Below the pieces are notes generated by a model. It worked only from the letters and a program-made list of their open reading frames with translations. It did not search any database and was not told the DNA's origin. This document shows positions 7,030 through 13,862 of a stretch of 22,581 nucleotides of DNA, piece after piece. Both the position numbers and the translations under genes were made by a program. Numbering within the stretch: position 1 is the first letter of the stretch; the number at the start of each line of letters is the position of its first letter. Source of the DNA: Microcaldota archaeon (GTDB lineage Archaea > Micrarchaeota > Micrarchaeia > Micrarchaeales > CABMGC01); assembly GCA_027328265.1 (NCBI GenBank), contig DAHVVD010000003.1:1-22581 (forward strand), given 5' to 3'.

Positions 7030-7433
7030 TAGTCTATAACATTAAGTCCGCTTGCCTCTTTTAAGGCTTTGTCAAATGTTGCAATGTTAGCTATCCCGTT
7101 AGCATTGCAAACAGCAATTATGCTGCAGTCTATGAAACTAAGTTTTGGTTTCCCTTGTTTTTTGAATGTTTCAAAGGAATCGAGTACTAGTTGGTGGTCA
7201 GTATTTATCATAAAGGTTGAATTAAGTATTCTCTCCCCTGCCTCTGCTGCGGGTTCAAGCATTTTTGCCTTAAGCATTATCACCGTAACCGTTTCGCTAA
7301 AAACATAATCGGTGATTACTGACGTACCATATTTGTTTTCTGCAATCTCTTTTGCTATCGACAACGCCTTTTCGTGTAAGCTGTCGTCTTCGTTGTAATA
7401 GGCGACTATAAAACTGGAATCAAGAAAGATCAT
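7029..7433 (-). CDS. vapC: VapC-family PIN-domain toxin
   Basis: This 134-residue PIN-domain ribonuclease is the toxin half of a type II toxin-antitoxin pair. PIN domains cut RNA using a cluster of acidic residues that bind Mg. All four are in place: D5 in IFLDSSFIVA, E47 in VFSETVT, D102 in LSFIDCSIIAVC and D121 in IATFDKAL. The length is normal for VapC. It starts three bases after the VapB stop, so the pair is one operon, and its own stop overlaps the start of a small basic ORF. The target RNA cannot be inferred. Confidence 0.85.
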   Translation of the reverse strand: MIFLDSSFIVAYYNEDDSLHEKALSIAKEIAENKYGTSVITDYVFSETVTVIMLKAKMLEPAAEAGERILNSTFMINTDHQLVLDSFETFKKQGKPKLSFIDCSIIAVCNANGIANIATFDKALKEASGLNVID

Positions 7434-7436
7434 GGA

Positions 7437-7664
7437 TTAGCCATATAATATTTTGTCTATTTCCACGCTGGTCTTTTCGGTGCCCTTGCCCCAGTGAAAG
7501 GGAGTTAGGTCGGTAAGCTTTCCCTTAGGCTTTAGGTTGTTCTCTCTAAGCCAAAGTTCCATCGCTTGTGTCATGGCGTCGCCTAGCTTCATACCCTCCT
7601 CTGCCGCTTTTGCCTTGAACCTTCTAAAAATGCTCTCTTGCAAATCCCTTATAGTAATATTCAT
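7437..7664 (-). CDS. vapB: VapB-like ribbon-helix-helix antitoxin
   Basis: This 75-residue antitoxin is paired with the VapC at 7029-7433. Residues 1-10 (MNITIRDLQE) form the DNA-binding ribbon; SIFRRFKAKAAEEGMKLGDAMTQAMELWL forms the two helices of an RHH/CopG-type fold. The Pro/Gly-rich C-terminal tail (KPKGKLTDLTPFHWGKG...) would wrap the toxin. The start is set at the ATG at 7664; an upstream in-frame TTG (7676) is less likely. A perfect 9-bp inverted repeat overlapping the start codon is the likely autoregulatory operator. Confidence 0.8.
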   Translation of the reverse strand: MNITIRDLQESIFRRFKAKAAEEGMKLGDAMTQAMELWLRENNLKPKGKLTDLTPFHWGKGTEKTSVEIDKILYG

Positions 7665-7693
7665 ACAAATCACCAATGTATTACTTGTATGAA
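7660..7693 (-). promoter_or_regulatory. Inverted-repeat operator of the vapBC operon
   Basis: TTCATACAA (7660-7668) and TTGTATGAA (7685-7693) are perfect inverted 9-mers with a 16-base spacer, centre to centre 25 bp. They lie between the TATA-like stretch (7692-7705) and the vapB start, overlapping the ATG. RHH antitoxins bind such repeats to repress their own operon, so this is the likely VapB site. Confidence 0.65.
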
Positions 7694-7705
7694 TAAATAT
7701 AAATA
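7692..7705 (-). promoter_or_regulatory. TATA region of the vapBC operon
   Basis: On the minus strand this stretch reads TATTTATATTTATT, centred about 35 bases before the vapB ATG and touching the outer operator half-site. It lies just after repeat copy 1 in transcription order, so each toxin-antitoxin module carries its own promoter inside its repeat-bounded segment. Confidence 0.5.
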
Positions 7706-7720
7706 ACTTTGCTTCATTTC

Positions 7721-7762
7721 TTGTATTGTTAGTAACTTATCAGCCGCTTGTAGCTGTTCTTT
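7721..7762 (-). repeat. Direct repeat copy 1 (between AbrB/PIN and VapBC modules)
   Basis: This 42-base segment matches copy 3 (9060-9101) at about 34 of 42 positions, with nearly all differences transitions. It shares the invariant core TCAGCCGCTTGTA (7740-7752) with all three copies. On the minus strand it would encode NSYKRLISY, a stop, then QYK, a decayed version of the C-terminus of the 9050-9310 protein. It begins four bases after the PIN toxin stop. Confidence 0.8.
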
Positions 7763-7766
7763 ACAG

Positions 7767-8204
7767 TCATGGAGATCTGCCTAGTGAGGTTGTCTTTTCC
7801 AAAGTGATTCTATTTAGGTCTTTTACGGAATCAAAATCAGGATCATCGCTGATAATATCCCTTATTTTGTTCTCTAGGCAGCATGCCATATGTATCGCGT
7901 CTCTTGGCCTTAACGAGTAAGTCTCTATTAGTTTTTGGGCCCTATAAATCACTTTTTCATTTACGTCTAGCATCCTGAGGTTGGGAAACTCAAGGAATTT
8001 GGACCCTTCCTTTACTGCAGTCTCGGATCCTAATATCTTTTTTATGCACCAGACTACTTCGTCCCATGTCAGCGAGGAGGTTGCTGCCTCAATGCTCTTG
8101 TCCGCTATTTTTATAAGAAGGGTTTTTGCAAGGAGTGCCTTGTTTTCTGTCTTCTCGTCCGCGACTATAGGATAGATGAAAATATTCGAATCAATGTAGT
8201 GCAT
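7767..8204 (-). CDS. PIN-domain toxin paired with an AbrB-type antitoxin
   Basis: This 145-residue PIN protein is a predicted ribonuclease toxin. The acidic cluster is present: D5 in YIDSNIFIY, E49 in LTWDEVVW, D102 in RPRDAIHMACCLE, and an Asp group at 120-124 in ISDDPDFDSV. RPRDAIHMA is a common signature of VapC-like toxins. Its start lies inside the last codons of the antitoxin (14-base overlap), so translation is coupled. The C-terminus ends just before repeat copy 1. It is not closely similar to the other PIN toxin in this window, so the two modules are not a recent duplication. Confidence 0.82.
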   Translation of the reverse strand: MHYIDSNIFIYPIVADEKTENKALLAKTLLIKIADKSIEAATSSLTWDEVVWCIKKILGSETAVKEGSKFLEFPNLRMLDVNEKVIYRAQKLIETYSLRPRDAIHMACCLENKIRDIISDDPDFDSVKDLNRITLEKTTSLGRSP

Positions 8205-8436
8205 ATTCCATCTCCATTATGTCTTTTACTTTTTTAATGTCGATTTTCTTCAACTTGCCCTTTACATTAGTGAATTCCTCGACGAACTTCCTGGCTGATT
8301 TTTTAGGCTTTAGCACCACAACGTTATCCTTCACTTCGAAGATTATGCCTGATCCGCTTTTAAGGCCGAGGTAATCCCTTACGTCTTTTGGTATTACAAT
8401 TTGTCCCTTTTCGCTGATCGTTCTCTCTATCTGCAT
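8191..8436 (-). CDS. AbrB/SpoVT-type antitoxin
   Basis: This 81-residue protein has an N-terminal swapped-hairpin AbrB domain (MQIERTISEKGQIVIPKDVR, then DYLGLKSGSGIIFEV, VVVLKPKK) that binds DNA, and a charged C-terminal tail (SARKFVEEFTNVKGKLKKI) that would neutralise the PIN toxin it overlaps. An upstream in-frame ATG exists at 8484, but it would place 16 non-conserved residues before the domain and lies upstream of the TATA box, so 8436 is preferred. An inverted repeat immediately precedes the ATG. Confidence 0.85.
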   Translation of the reverse strand: MQIERTISEKGQIVIPKDVRDYLGLKSGSGIIFEVKDNVVVLKPKKSARKFVEEFTNVKGKLKKIDIKKVKDIMEMEYALH

Positions 8437-8478
8437 CTTACCATCAGGTAAGAATATGTAGGAACAGGTATTTATACC
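8437..8478 (-). promoter_or_regulatory. Promoter and operator of the AbrB/PIN operon
   Basis: CTTACC (8437-8442) and GGTAAG (8447-8452) form an inverted repeat directly before the ATG at 8436. A palindromic TATA-like box, GGTATAAATACC on the minus strand (8478-8467), is centred about 36 bases before it. This is the same TATA-to-start distance as in the vapBC module. The repeat is a likely AbrB autoregulation site; the role is inferred. Confidence 0.55.
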
Positions 8479-8500
8479 TATCATATATTCACGCTATCCC

Positions 8501-8542
8501 CTGTATTGGTAGTTACTTGTCAGCCGCTTGTACTGCTCCTCG
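8501..8542 (-). repeat. Direct repeat copy 2 (between HicAB and AbrB/PIN modules)
   Basis: It shares CTGTA-TGGTA and the core TCAGCCGCTTGTA (8520-8532) with copy 3, then has one base deleted and several changes. On the minus strand it encodes EEQYKRLTSNYQYRG followed by a stop, still close to NSYKRLTSYYQYR of the 9050-9310 protein. It lies just after the HicA gene and just before the AbrB promoter. Core-to-core spacing is 780 bases to copy 1 and 559 to copy 3. Confidence 0.75.
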
Positions 8543-8563
8543 CGGGAAGTAGTGTCACCTGTT

Positions 8564-8782
8564 TTATGCATATTTCCTTATTCCGTCTTTTGTAAGACCA
8601 GCCTGCCTAAGTATGGCGTTCAAGGTTCCTTGGTCAAGGTCGCCGCCGTGCATAGGTATTGTTGTAGAGTTCTTGAAATTCGATACGAAGAGATGGCTGC
8701 CTTTCTGTCTTATCGGAACGAATCCGTAATACTTGACAAGTATCCTTAAGAGCTTTTGTGGCTTTATTACGAGTTTTGACAT
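8564..8782 (-). CDS. hicA: HicA-family mRNA interferase toxin
   Basis: This 72-residue protein has the HicA double-stranded-RNA-binding-like fold: a helix (KPQKLLRILVKYYGF), then VPIRQKGSHLFVSN with the catalytic H30 in GSH, then TTIPMHGGDLDQGTLNAILRQAGL. HicA toxins cleave mRNA and are held inactive by HicB. The gene starts five bases after the HicB stop. Antitoxin-first order is less usual than hicA-hicB but known. All residues I expect are present, so it looks intact. Confidence 0.88.
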   Translation of the reverse strand: MSKLVIKPQKLLRILVKYYGFVPIRQKGSHLFVSNFKNSTTIPMHGGDLDQGTLNAILRQAGLTKDGIRKYA

Positions 8783-8787
8783 GATGC

Positions 8788-9012
8788 CTAGTTTCTGCTG
8801 ACTGTGAGCATCCTGCCTTCTGGTTCCTTATTGAGTTTTGCCACTTTTAACTCCATCAGACCTTCCACTGCGACTTCTATGGCCTCCTTGAGGTTCTTTC
8901 TAAGGGAACGTATGCTCTTTGCCCTAGTCACCACATGCAGAGACGGCAGTTCGGCAACATACCATTCTTCGCTTCTGTATATCTTCAATCCTGGCATTTC
9001 TATTCCTATCAT
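8788..9012 (-). CDS. hicB: HicB-family antitoxin
   Basis: This protein of 74 residues (or 69 if the start is the ATG at 8997, MPGLKIYRSEEW) has the partial RNase H-like HicB fold: KIYRSEEWYVAELPSLHVVTRAKSIRSLRKNLKEAIEVAVEGL. The WYVAELPSL...T-x-A-x-S pattern is the family hallmark. The C-terminal tail is short and I see no separate DNA-binding domain, so operon repression may be weak or rely on the complex. A GGTGA motif lies two bases before the 9012 ATG, and a TATA-like stretch at 9027-9036 lies just upstream. The gene begins 37 bases after the stop of the 9050-9310 gene. Confidence 0.82.
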   Translation of the reverse strand: MIGIEMPGLKIYRSEEWYVAELPSLHVVTRAKSIRSLRKNLKEAIEVAVEGLMELKVAKLNKEPEGRMLTVSRN

Positions 9013-9026
9013 ATCACCTTCTTAAC

Positions 9027-9036
9027 AAATATAATA
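9027..9036 (-). promoter_or_regulatory. TATA-like box of the HicBA operon
   Basis: TATTATATTT on the minus strand lies 15-24 bases before the ATG at 9012 and 30-39 before the ATG at 8997. The second distance suits a leaderless or short-leader start at 8997. It falls between repeat copy 3 and hicB, as in the other two modules. Confidence 0.4.
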
Positions 9037-9049
9037 TCGCCTAAATCGA

Positions 9050-9310
9050 TCATCTACTTCTGTACTGGTAATAGCTCGTCAGCCGCTTGTAGCTGTTCCT
9101 TGCAAGAATCGGGCTTTTCTCGCCTATGTTGGGATTCTTCGCCTTGACCACGAATCCGCACTCTCCCTCTGTCACCATGACTTCAGCCACACCATCCATC
9201 GAGGCCAGCCTCTCGGCGTACTTGTGCGCGTTCGAGTTCTCCTTCGGCCTTATGAAGAAGAGGCTGTACTGCTGGCCGTTCCGCCTTATCTTTCTCATGC
9301 GTCGTATCAT
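9050..9310 (-). CDS. Small conserved-looking hypothetical protein with repeat-encoded C-terminus
   Basis: This is an 86-residue basic protein of unknown function. It starts MIRRMRKIRRNGQQYSLFF; the middle (YAERLASMDGVAEVMVTEGECGFVVKAK) looks like a small alpha-beta unit with the L-x-x-M-x-G-V-x-E-V-x-V-T-x-G-x-x-x-x-V-V pattern of Lrp/AsnC- or ACT-type sensor domains, but it is too short to assign. The last 16 residues are encoded by direct repeat copy 3. A GGTGA Shine-Dalgarno (9319-9315) four bases before the ATG supports the start. The coding sequence is clearly richer in G/C than the toxin-antitoxin genes beside it and matches the helicase region. It looks like a resident gene next to acquired modules. 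Confidence 0.7.
   Translation of the reverse strand: MIRRMRKIRRNGQQYSLFFIRPKENSNAHKYAERLASMDGVAEVMVTEGECGFVVKAKNPNIGEKSPILARNSYKRLTSYYQYRSR
9060..9101 (-). repeat. Direct repeat copy 3 (3' coding end of the 9050-9310 gene)
   Basis: This copy lies in frame within the 9050-9310 gene and encodes NSYKRLTSYYQYR near its C-terminus. The core TCAGCCGCTTGTA is at 9079-9091. CAGC and GCTG (9080-9083 and 9092-9095) form short inverted arms around CGCTTGTA. Because it is the only copy that is part of an intact gene, it is likely the parent of copies 1 and 2. Confidence 0.8.
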
Positions 9311-9368
9311 GTGTTCACCATATACCTGAATGCTTGAATATTTACTAAACTAAATGGTTTCTTTTTGG

Positions 9369-9378
9369 TTATATATAA
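9369..9378. promoter_or_regulatory. Palindromic TATA box between divergent genes
   Basis: TTATATATAA is its own reverse complement and could serve both directions. Leftward, it is about 60 bases before the ATG at 9310, leaving a leader with an SD site. Rightward, it would start RNA near 9400, some 150 bases before the helicase ATG, where no convincing gene is seen. Confidence 0.45.
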
Positions 9379-9399
9379 AGATTACTGTGGTTTTGTTGG

Positions 9400-9551
9400 A
9401 AAAACTCGAGTTTGGCGCTCAGGGACATTTAAGGGGATTGAAGTATTGGCAATAACTCCTCGTACCTCTGGTAGCCTTTTCCTGCCTTCGTTTATTATAT
9501 TTTGCCGCGCAGATAATAATTGCGATCCGGACTCCGTTTCCTCGTGGTTGC
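9400..9551 (+). other. Untranslated or unexplained stretch before the helicase gene
   Basis: There is no convincing small gene here on either strand; the short frames have odd composition and no supporting start signal. TTTATTATATTTTG (9491-9504) is a plausible proximal TATA for the helicase, giving a leader of about 30 bases. The rest could be a long leader or a small RNA driven by the 9369 box. No tRNA-like fold was found. Confidence 0.35.
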
Positions 9552-12206
9552 ATGATAGAACGTTATAATGTGCCATTTAGCGCCGCTGAGAGCCTTGAGA
9601 GCCTCAATCCCTTCGTCAGGAAGTGGTTCGTGGGCAAGTACAAGGAACCCACGCCTCCTCAGCGCTACTCCTTCCGCCTCATAAAGGAGAAGAGGAATCT
9701 CCTCATCACGGCTCCTACTGGCAGCGGAAAGACCTTCTCCGCATTCATGGCTATTCTCAGCGACCTCATGAACATGGCCATAGAGAACAAGCTCGAGGAG
9801 AAGATCTACTGCATCTACATCTCGCCGCTCCGCGCCCTCAACAATGACATCTACAGGAACCTTAGCGTGCCGCTCGAGGAGATCTACAAGGAGATCTCGA
9901 TACCTGTAACCAAGATAACAGCTGGCATAAGGACCGGAGACACGCCGCAGAAGGAGAGACAGAGGCATCTCGCGCACCCTCCGAACATACTCGTAACCAC
10001 GCCTGAGAGCATGGCAATCCTCCTCAACTCGCCGAGGTTCGCGGAGAATATGAAGGAGCTCAGGTACGTGATAGTGGATGAGATACACGAGCTCGCGAAC
10101 AACAAGCGAGGCGTACACCTCTCGCTCTCCCTGGAAAGGCTCTCGGAGCAGATAGGCCATGACTTCGTGAGAGTTGGACTTGGCGCGACACTGCATCCGA
10201 TAGAGGAAGCTGCGCGCTTCCTCTCAGGCTACAAGGATGAGCATACAGAGAGAGACTGCTACATAGTTGACGCCACCTGGGACAAGAAGATGGATTACAT
10301 GGTGATGAGCCCAGTGCGCGACATGATAAACGCGAGCGATGCACTGGTCGAGAACTCGATCTACAAGACCATAGACTCGATAATAAAGGAGAACACGACG
10401 ACTCTCGTCTTCACCAACACGAGGAGCGGGACAGAGCGCATAGTCTACAACCTCATGAAGCGCTACAAGTACGGCGAGGAGCATATCGCTGCGCACCACG
10501 GCTCGCTATCAAGGGACGTGAGGCTTGGAGTGGAGGAGATGCTCAAGAAGGGCAAGCTAAGGTGCGCGGTCTCTTCCACGAGCCTCGAGCTGGGCATAGA
10601 CATAGGCTCTATCGACAACGTGGTACAGATAGGCTCACCGAAGAGCGTCTCGCGCGCCATACAGCGCATAGGCAGGAGCGGGCACAGCTTCAATGACGTC
10701 GCGAAAGGGGAGATGGTGGTAGTCAACAGGGACGACCTCGTGGAATGCTCTGTGATGCTGGACGCAGCGAGGAAACGGCGCCTCGACTCTTTCACCACGC
10801 CAAAGAACGCCCTTGACGTGCTCTCGCAGCACATAGTCGGCATGTCTCAGGTCAAGAAATGGGGGGTCTACGAGGCGTATGCGACGATAAGGAAGAGCTA
10901 CCCTTACCACAACCTCGAATTCAGCGACTTCCTCTCGCTCCTTGAATACCTCTCCGGAATGTACGTCGGTCTCGAGAGCAGGAGGGTCTACGCCAAGATA
11001 TGGTACGACGAGAAGGAGAAGGCATTCGGCAGACGGGGCAAGCTTACGAGACTCATCTACTTCCTGAACCTGGGCACGATACCTGACGCGGTCGCCATCG
11101 ATGTCATAACCCTCGAGAATAAGTGGATAGGCAGCATAGAGGAGGAATTTCTCTCGAAACTAGAGCCAGGCGACATCTTCGTCCTTGCCGGAAAGCCGTT
11201 CAGGTTCGAGTTCTCAAAAGTGATGAAAGCTTATGTCTCACCTGCTATCGGCCAGATACCCACGATACCGCCATGGTACTCCGAACAGCTTCCTCTCAGT
11301 TACGAGCTTGCATTGGAAATAGGAAAATTCAGGGAACTCTTCAGCGGCGCTCTCCAGAAGGATGGGGTCGGCAGGGGCATCTTTGCGAAAAAGAGGAAGC
11401 TGGACAAGAAGAGCGAGGCCGCAAAGGTACTTGATGCAATGCCCATGGACGGGAACGCGAAGCTCGCGATGCAGGGCTACTTCGCCGAGCAGATGCTCTA
11501 CGCCGGAGTGGTGCCCAACGAGAAGCTCATTCTTATAGAGAAGACCTATGACGGGGAGCAGGAGAGGAACCTGATAATCTTCCACAGCCTTTATGGAAGG
11601 AGGGTGAACGATGCGCTCTCGAGGATAGCGGCGATAACCATAGGCGAGAAGTATGACGCTGACGTTGCGGTAAACGTGACAGACAACGGCTTCGTCATAG
11701 CTACAGGAGAGGAGCTTGAGCTCTCCAAGAAGGAGATCTCCTCGGTGATCGAGGCGCTGAACGCTGCGGACATAGTGCTCCTCCTGAAGAGGAACATAAG
11801 GAAGACAGAGATGATGAAGAGGAGGTTCAGGTACTGCGCCGCAAGGAGCTTCATGATCCTCAGGAACTACAAGGGCAGGAAGATAAGCGTGAGGAAGCAG
11901 CAGATAAACTCCGAGTTCCTGCTGAAGGCGGCGGAGGAGATAAGCCCGAACTTCCCTATAATAAAGGAGACGTACAGGGAGATATTCGACGATGTGATGG
12001 ACCTTCCCAGGGCTAAGGAGGTGATAAAGGGGCTGGCGAAGAAGGAGATATCCTACAAGATAATAGAGACGGATGTGCCGTCGCCCTTCTCTCACATGCT
12101 CGTGACTTTCGGCTCCTCTGACATAATAATGATGGCCGACAGGAGGAAGCATCTCCGCGAGCTCCACAGGCTCGTTATGAAGAAGCTGGGAGTCAAGGTG
12201 AAGTGA
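9552..12206 (+). CDS. lhr: Lhr-type ATP-dependent superfamily 2 helicase
   Basis: This 884-residue helicase is of the archaeal Lhr core type, which unwinds forked DNA and RNA-DNA hybrids and acts in genome repair and replication stress. Seen motifs are the Q-motif-like PTPPQRYSF (33-41), Walker A APTGSGKT (54-61), DEIH box at 176-179 in IVDEIHELANNKRG, VFTNTRSGTERI in the second RecA domain, SSTSLELGIDIGS and QRIGRSGHS (motif VI, from 371). The DEIHEL...RG and SLELGIDIG stretches are typical of Lhr. The C-terminal half holds the winged-helix and Lhr-core domains expected for the length. The stop TGA is followed at once by the ATG of a phosphoesterase, the classic Lhr partner. G/C-rich coding; looks intact. 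Confidence 0.93.
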   Translation: MIERYNVPFSAAESLESLNPFVRKWFVGKYKEPTPPQRYSFRLIKEKRNLLITAPTGSGKTFSAFMAILSDLMNMAIENKLEEKIYCIYISPLRALNNDIYRNLSVPLEEIYKEISIPVTKITAGIRTGDTPQKERQRHLAHPPNILVTTPESMAILLNSPRFAENMKELRYVIVDEIHELANNKRGVHLSLSLERLSEQIGHDFVRVGLGATLHPIEEAARFLSGYKDEHTERDCYIVDATWDKKMDYMVMSPVRDMINASDALVENSIYKTIDSIIKENTTTLVFTNTRSGTERIVYNLMKRYKYGEEHIAAHHGSLSRDVRLGVEEMLKKGKLRCAVSSTSLELGIDIGSIDNVVQIGSPKSVSRAIQRIGRSGHSFNDVAKGEMVVVNRDDLVECSVMLDAARKRRLDSFTTPKNALDVLSQHIVGMSQVKKWGVYEAYATIRKSYPYHNLEFSDFLSLLEYLSGMYVGLESRRVYAKIWYDEKEKAFGRRGKLTRLIYFLNLGTIPDAVAIDVITLENKWIGSIEEEFLSKLEPGDIFVLAGKPFRFEFSKVMKAYVSPAIGQIPTIPPWYSEQLPLSYELALEIGKFRELFSGALQKDGVGRGIFAKKRKLDKKSEAAKVLDAMPMDGNAKLAMQGYFAEQMLYAGVVPNEKLILIEKTYDGEQERNLIIFHSLYGRRVNDALSRIAAITIGEKYDADVAVNVTDNGFVIATGEELELSKKEISSVIEALNAADIVLLLKRNIRKTEMMKRRFRYCAARSFMILRNYKGRKISVRKQQINSEFLLKAAEEISPNFPIIKETYREIFDDVMDLPRAKEVIKGLAKKEISYKIIETDVPSPFSHMLVTFGSSDIIMMADRRKHLRELHRLVMKKLGVKVK

Positions 12207-12962
12207 ATGCTGCTCAGTAAGGACGTAGAGATTCTTGATGGTCTGCCTGTCCTTTTCATAAGGCCGCTCTCCGCGCTGGTCTGCTCGGACCTGCACCTCG
12301 GTTACGAGGGAGTAATGGCAGACAGCGGCAGCTTCCTTCCCAAGATAAACCTGAAGAATGCGAAACTGATCCTCTCGAAGGCGGCGAAGGAGACCCTGCC
12401 GGAGTGCCTAATTGTCGACGGCGACATCAAGAACGAGTTCTCAAAGGTTCACGCCGAGGAGTTCAACGAATTCAGCGAGTTCGTAGGGTTCGTAAAGGAG
12501 GACCTCAGGATAAAGAGGGTGATACTCATTAAGGGAAACCACGACAACTTCATAGACAGGCTGAAGGAACCTCTGGGCTTCGAGGTGCATACGCAGGAGG
12601 CACTGCTTGGCGACTTCCTCTTCTTCCACGGCGAGGAGCTGCCCCGAACTAAAGAGGGTAAGTTTCTGGCCATGGGCCACGTGCATCCTGCCATATCGGT
12701 ATACAACAACTTTGGCATGAGGGAGAAGTTAAGATGCTTCCTCTACGGCAGGCTGAAGGACAAACGCGAGATAGTCGTCCTTCCTGCAATGAACTATTTC
12801 GCAGAGGGTGTCGGTGTGAATGCTGGAGAGAACCTTGAGGAGATGGCGCCGATCTTCAAGAAAATGCTGGATGTAGACAAGATGGAAGCCTTCTGCATAG
12901 GCGAAGACGAGACTCTGAAGTTCGGGAAGGTAGGCGACCTGAAAAAGTTACCATTTAAATAA
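12207..12962 (+). CDS. Lhr-associated calcineurin-like metallophosphoesterase (COG1407 type)
   Basis: This 251-residue phosphoesterase has the full two-metal motif set: SDLH (27-30), DGD (71-73), GNHD (110-113), FHGEE (140-144) and GHVH (157-160). Such enzymes hydrolyse phosphodiesters, and this group (ICC-like, COG1407) is commonly found next to lhr genes, suggesting a nuclease or phosphatase acting on helicase products. The start directly follows the helicase stop with no gap, so the genes are co-translated. The polar C-terminal extension of about 70 residues (GVGVNAGENLEEMAPIF...) is unassigned. The stop overlaps the TATA box of the next gene. Confidence 0.9.
   Translation: MLLSKDVEILDGLPVLFIRPLSALVCSDLHLGYEGVMADSGSFLPKINLKNAKLILSKAAKETLPECLIVDGDIKNEFSKVHAEEFNEFSEFVGFVKEDLRIKRVILIKGNHDNFIDRLKEPLGFEVHTQEALLGDFLFFHGEELPRTKEGKFLAMGHVHPAISVYNNFGMREKLRCFLYGRLKDKREIVVLPAMNYFAEGVGVNAGENLEEMAPIFKKMLDVDKMEAFCIGEDETLKFGKVGDLKKLPFK
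12954..12962 (+). promoter_or_regulatory. TATA box of the ankyrin/RNase H operon
   Basis: TTTAAATAA is centred 26 bases before the ATG at 12984, the spacing of a leaderless archaeal promoter. It overlaps the stop codon of the phosphoesterase gene. Confidence 0.6.
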
Positions 12963-12983
12963 TGCTTTGCGTATCTTGAGTCT

Positions 12984-13862
12984 ATGGCGGGCACCAACGT
13001 TGCGGTAGAGGACATCTTCTACGCGTCTGTAGTAGGCGATGTTGAACTTCTCAAGAAGTGCCTTGAGGGCGGTGCGAAGGCAGATCAGGTGGACGAGGAC
13101 GGATCCACGCCGCTCATGCTCGCTGCTGTAAACGGCCAGAAGGATGCTGTAGAATTTCTTCTCAGGAAAGGGGCCGACGCATCGCGGAAAGATAGAGAGG
13201 GGAGGAATGCTGCAGGTATGGCGAGAGGTGCGGGATACGAAGAAGTTGCTGTGATTATAGAGAAACATTCGGGCAATGCCTCCTCGGCGAAGGCATACCC
13301 AGAAATACTCGAAGAGGTAGCAATAGTCGCATTTGTACAGGAAAAGGCGGAGGAGATAAAGGGAAATCTGGGGCGGATCGGAGATAACAAGAAGGACAAG
13401 GCTCTGATAAAGGAGACTGACCACCTAATGCTGGCCCTGTTCGCTGAGGCCAGCGCCTTTAGCAAACATGTCGACAGGGAGACAAGGTCCGCGATAACCG
13501 GCACGCTAGAATACCTCAATGAGAATTCGGCGGCTGTGGCCCTGCTTCTTGGAAGAGAGGAAGAGAGTGTCGAGGTCGGTTCTATAAAAGACTACAGTAT
13601 CTCTAAACTCCTTGAAGAAGACGAGAGGATGCTAAGCAGGATAACCAAGGAAATATACACTGCGCTTGTCGAATTCGCGAAGGCTGAACTTGGAATAAAC
13701 CCAAAGGATTTCTCGATCAGGTATGATGAATACCATGAGAGGCTACTCAGGATGAGGTCAGCGCTTCTCGACTCGCTGAGGGAATTCAAGGAAGAGAAGC
13801 CTGTGATGGAGGAGGGTGTCACCAGGGTAAACATAATAGGAGGCAGAAGTGGGGCTTCATGA
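12984..13862 (+). CDS. Ankyrin-repeat protein with helical C-terminal domain
   Basis: This 292-residue protein has about three ankyrin repeats at its N-terminus (residues 8-100): VEDIFYASVVGDVELLKKCLEGGA, DGSTPLMLAAVNGQKDAVEFLLRKGA and EGRNAAGMARGAGYEEVAVII. They would bind a protein partner. The rest (110-275) is charged and helical with no family I recognise, and ends with VTRVNIIGGRSGAS. There is no signal peptide or membrane segment. Its stop overlaps the ATG of the RNase HI gene (ATGA), so the two are translationally coupled, hinting that this protein may work with the RNase. The partner is unknown. Confidence 0.85.
   Translation: MAGTNVAVEDIFYASVVGDVELLKKCLEGGAKADQVDEDGSTPLMLAAVNGQKDAVEFLLRKGADASRKDREGRNAAGMARGAGYEEVAVIIEKHSGNASSAKAYPEILEEVAIVAFVQEKAEEIKGNLGRIGDNKKDKALIKETDHLMLALFAEASAFSKHVDRETRSAITGTLEYLNENSAAVALLLGREEESVEVGSIKDYSISKLLEEDERMLSRITKEIYTALVEFAKAELGINPKDFSIRYDEYHERLLRMRSALLDSLREFKEEKPVMEEGVTRVNIIGGRSGAS

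Noticed and set aside
6671..7039. Plus-strand frame of 122 codons opposite the small ORF after vapC
   Set aside because: It is Ser/Phe/Leu-rich with no start signal, and mirrors the lysine-rich minus-strand frame, which is coupled to vapC and has a detectable duplicate.
7029..8204. The two PIN toxins as products of a recent duplication
   Set aside because: Apart from the shared catalytic acids they differ throughout, and their antitoxins belong to different families (RHH and AbrB).
7721..9101. CRISPR array, suggested by the three direct repeats
   Set aside because: The repeats are about 560 and 780 bases apart with genes between them, have diverged, and there are no cas genes.
9400..9551. 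tRNA or other structured RNA before the helicase
   Set aside because: No cloverleaf, no GTTCRANNC-like T-arm and no CCA end could be assembled; only weak short pairings.
9495..10196. Minus-strand frame of 233 codons opposite the start of the helicase gene
   Set aside because: It mirrors the Lhr N-terminal coding region including Walker A and the DEIH box; there is no promoter or SD, and its composition is typical of a shadow frame.
11238..12296. Long open frame (352 codons) on the minus strand opposite the helicase and phosphoesterase genes
   Set aside because: Its product is rich in Leu, His, Arg and Tyr with no recognisable motif. It is an antisense shadow of the biased codons of the Lhr and phosphoesterase genes, which carry complete family motifs.
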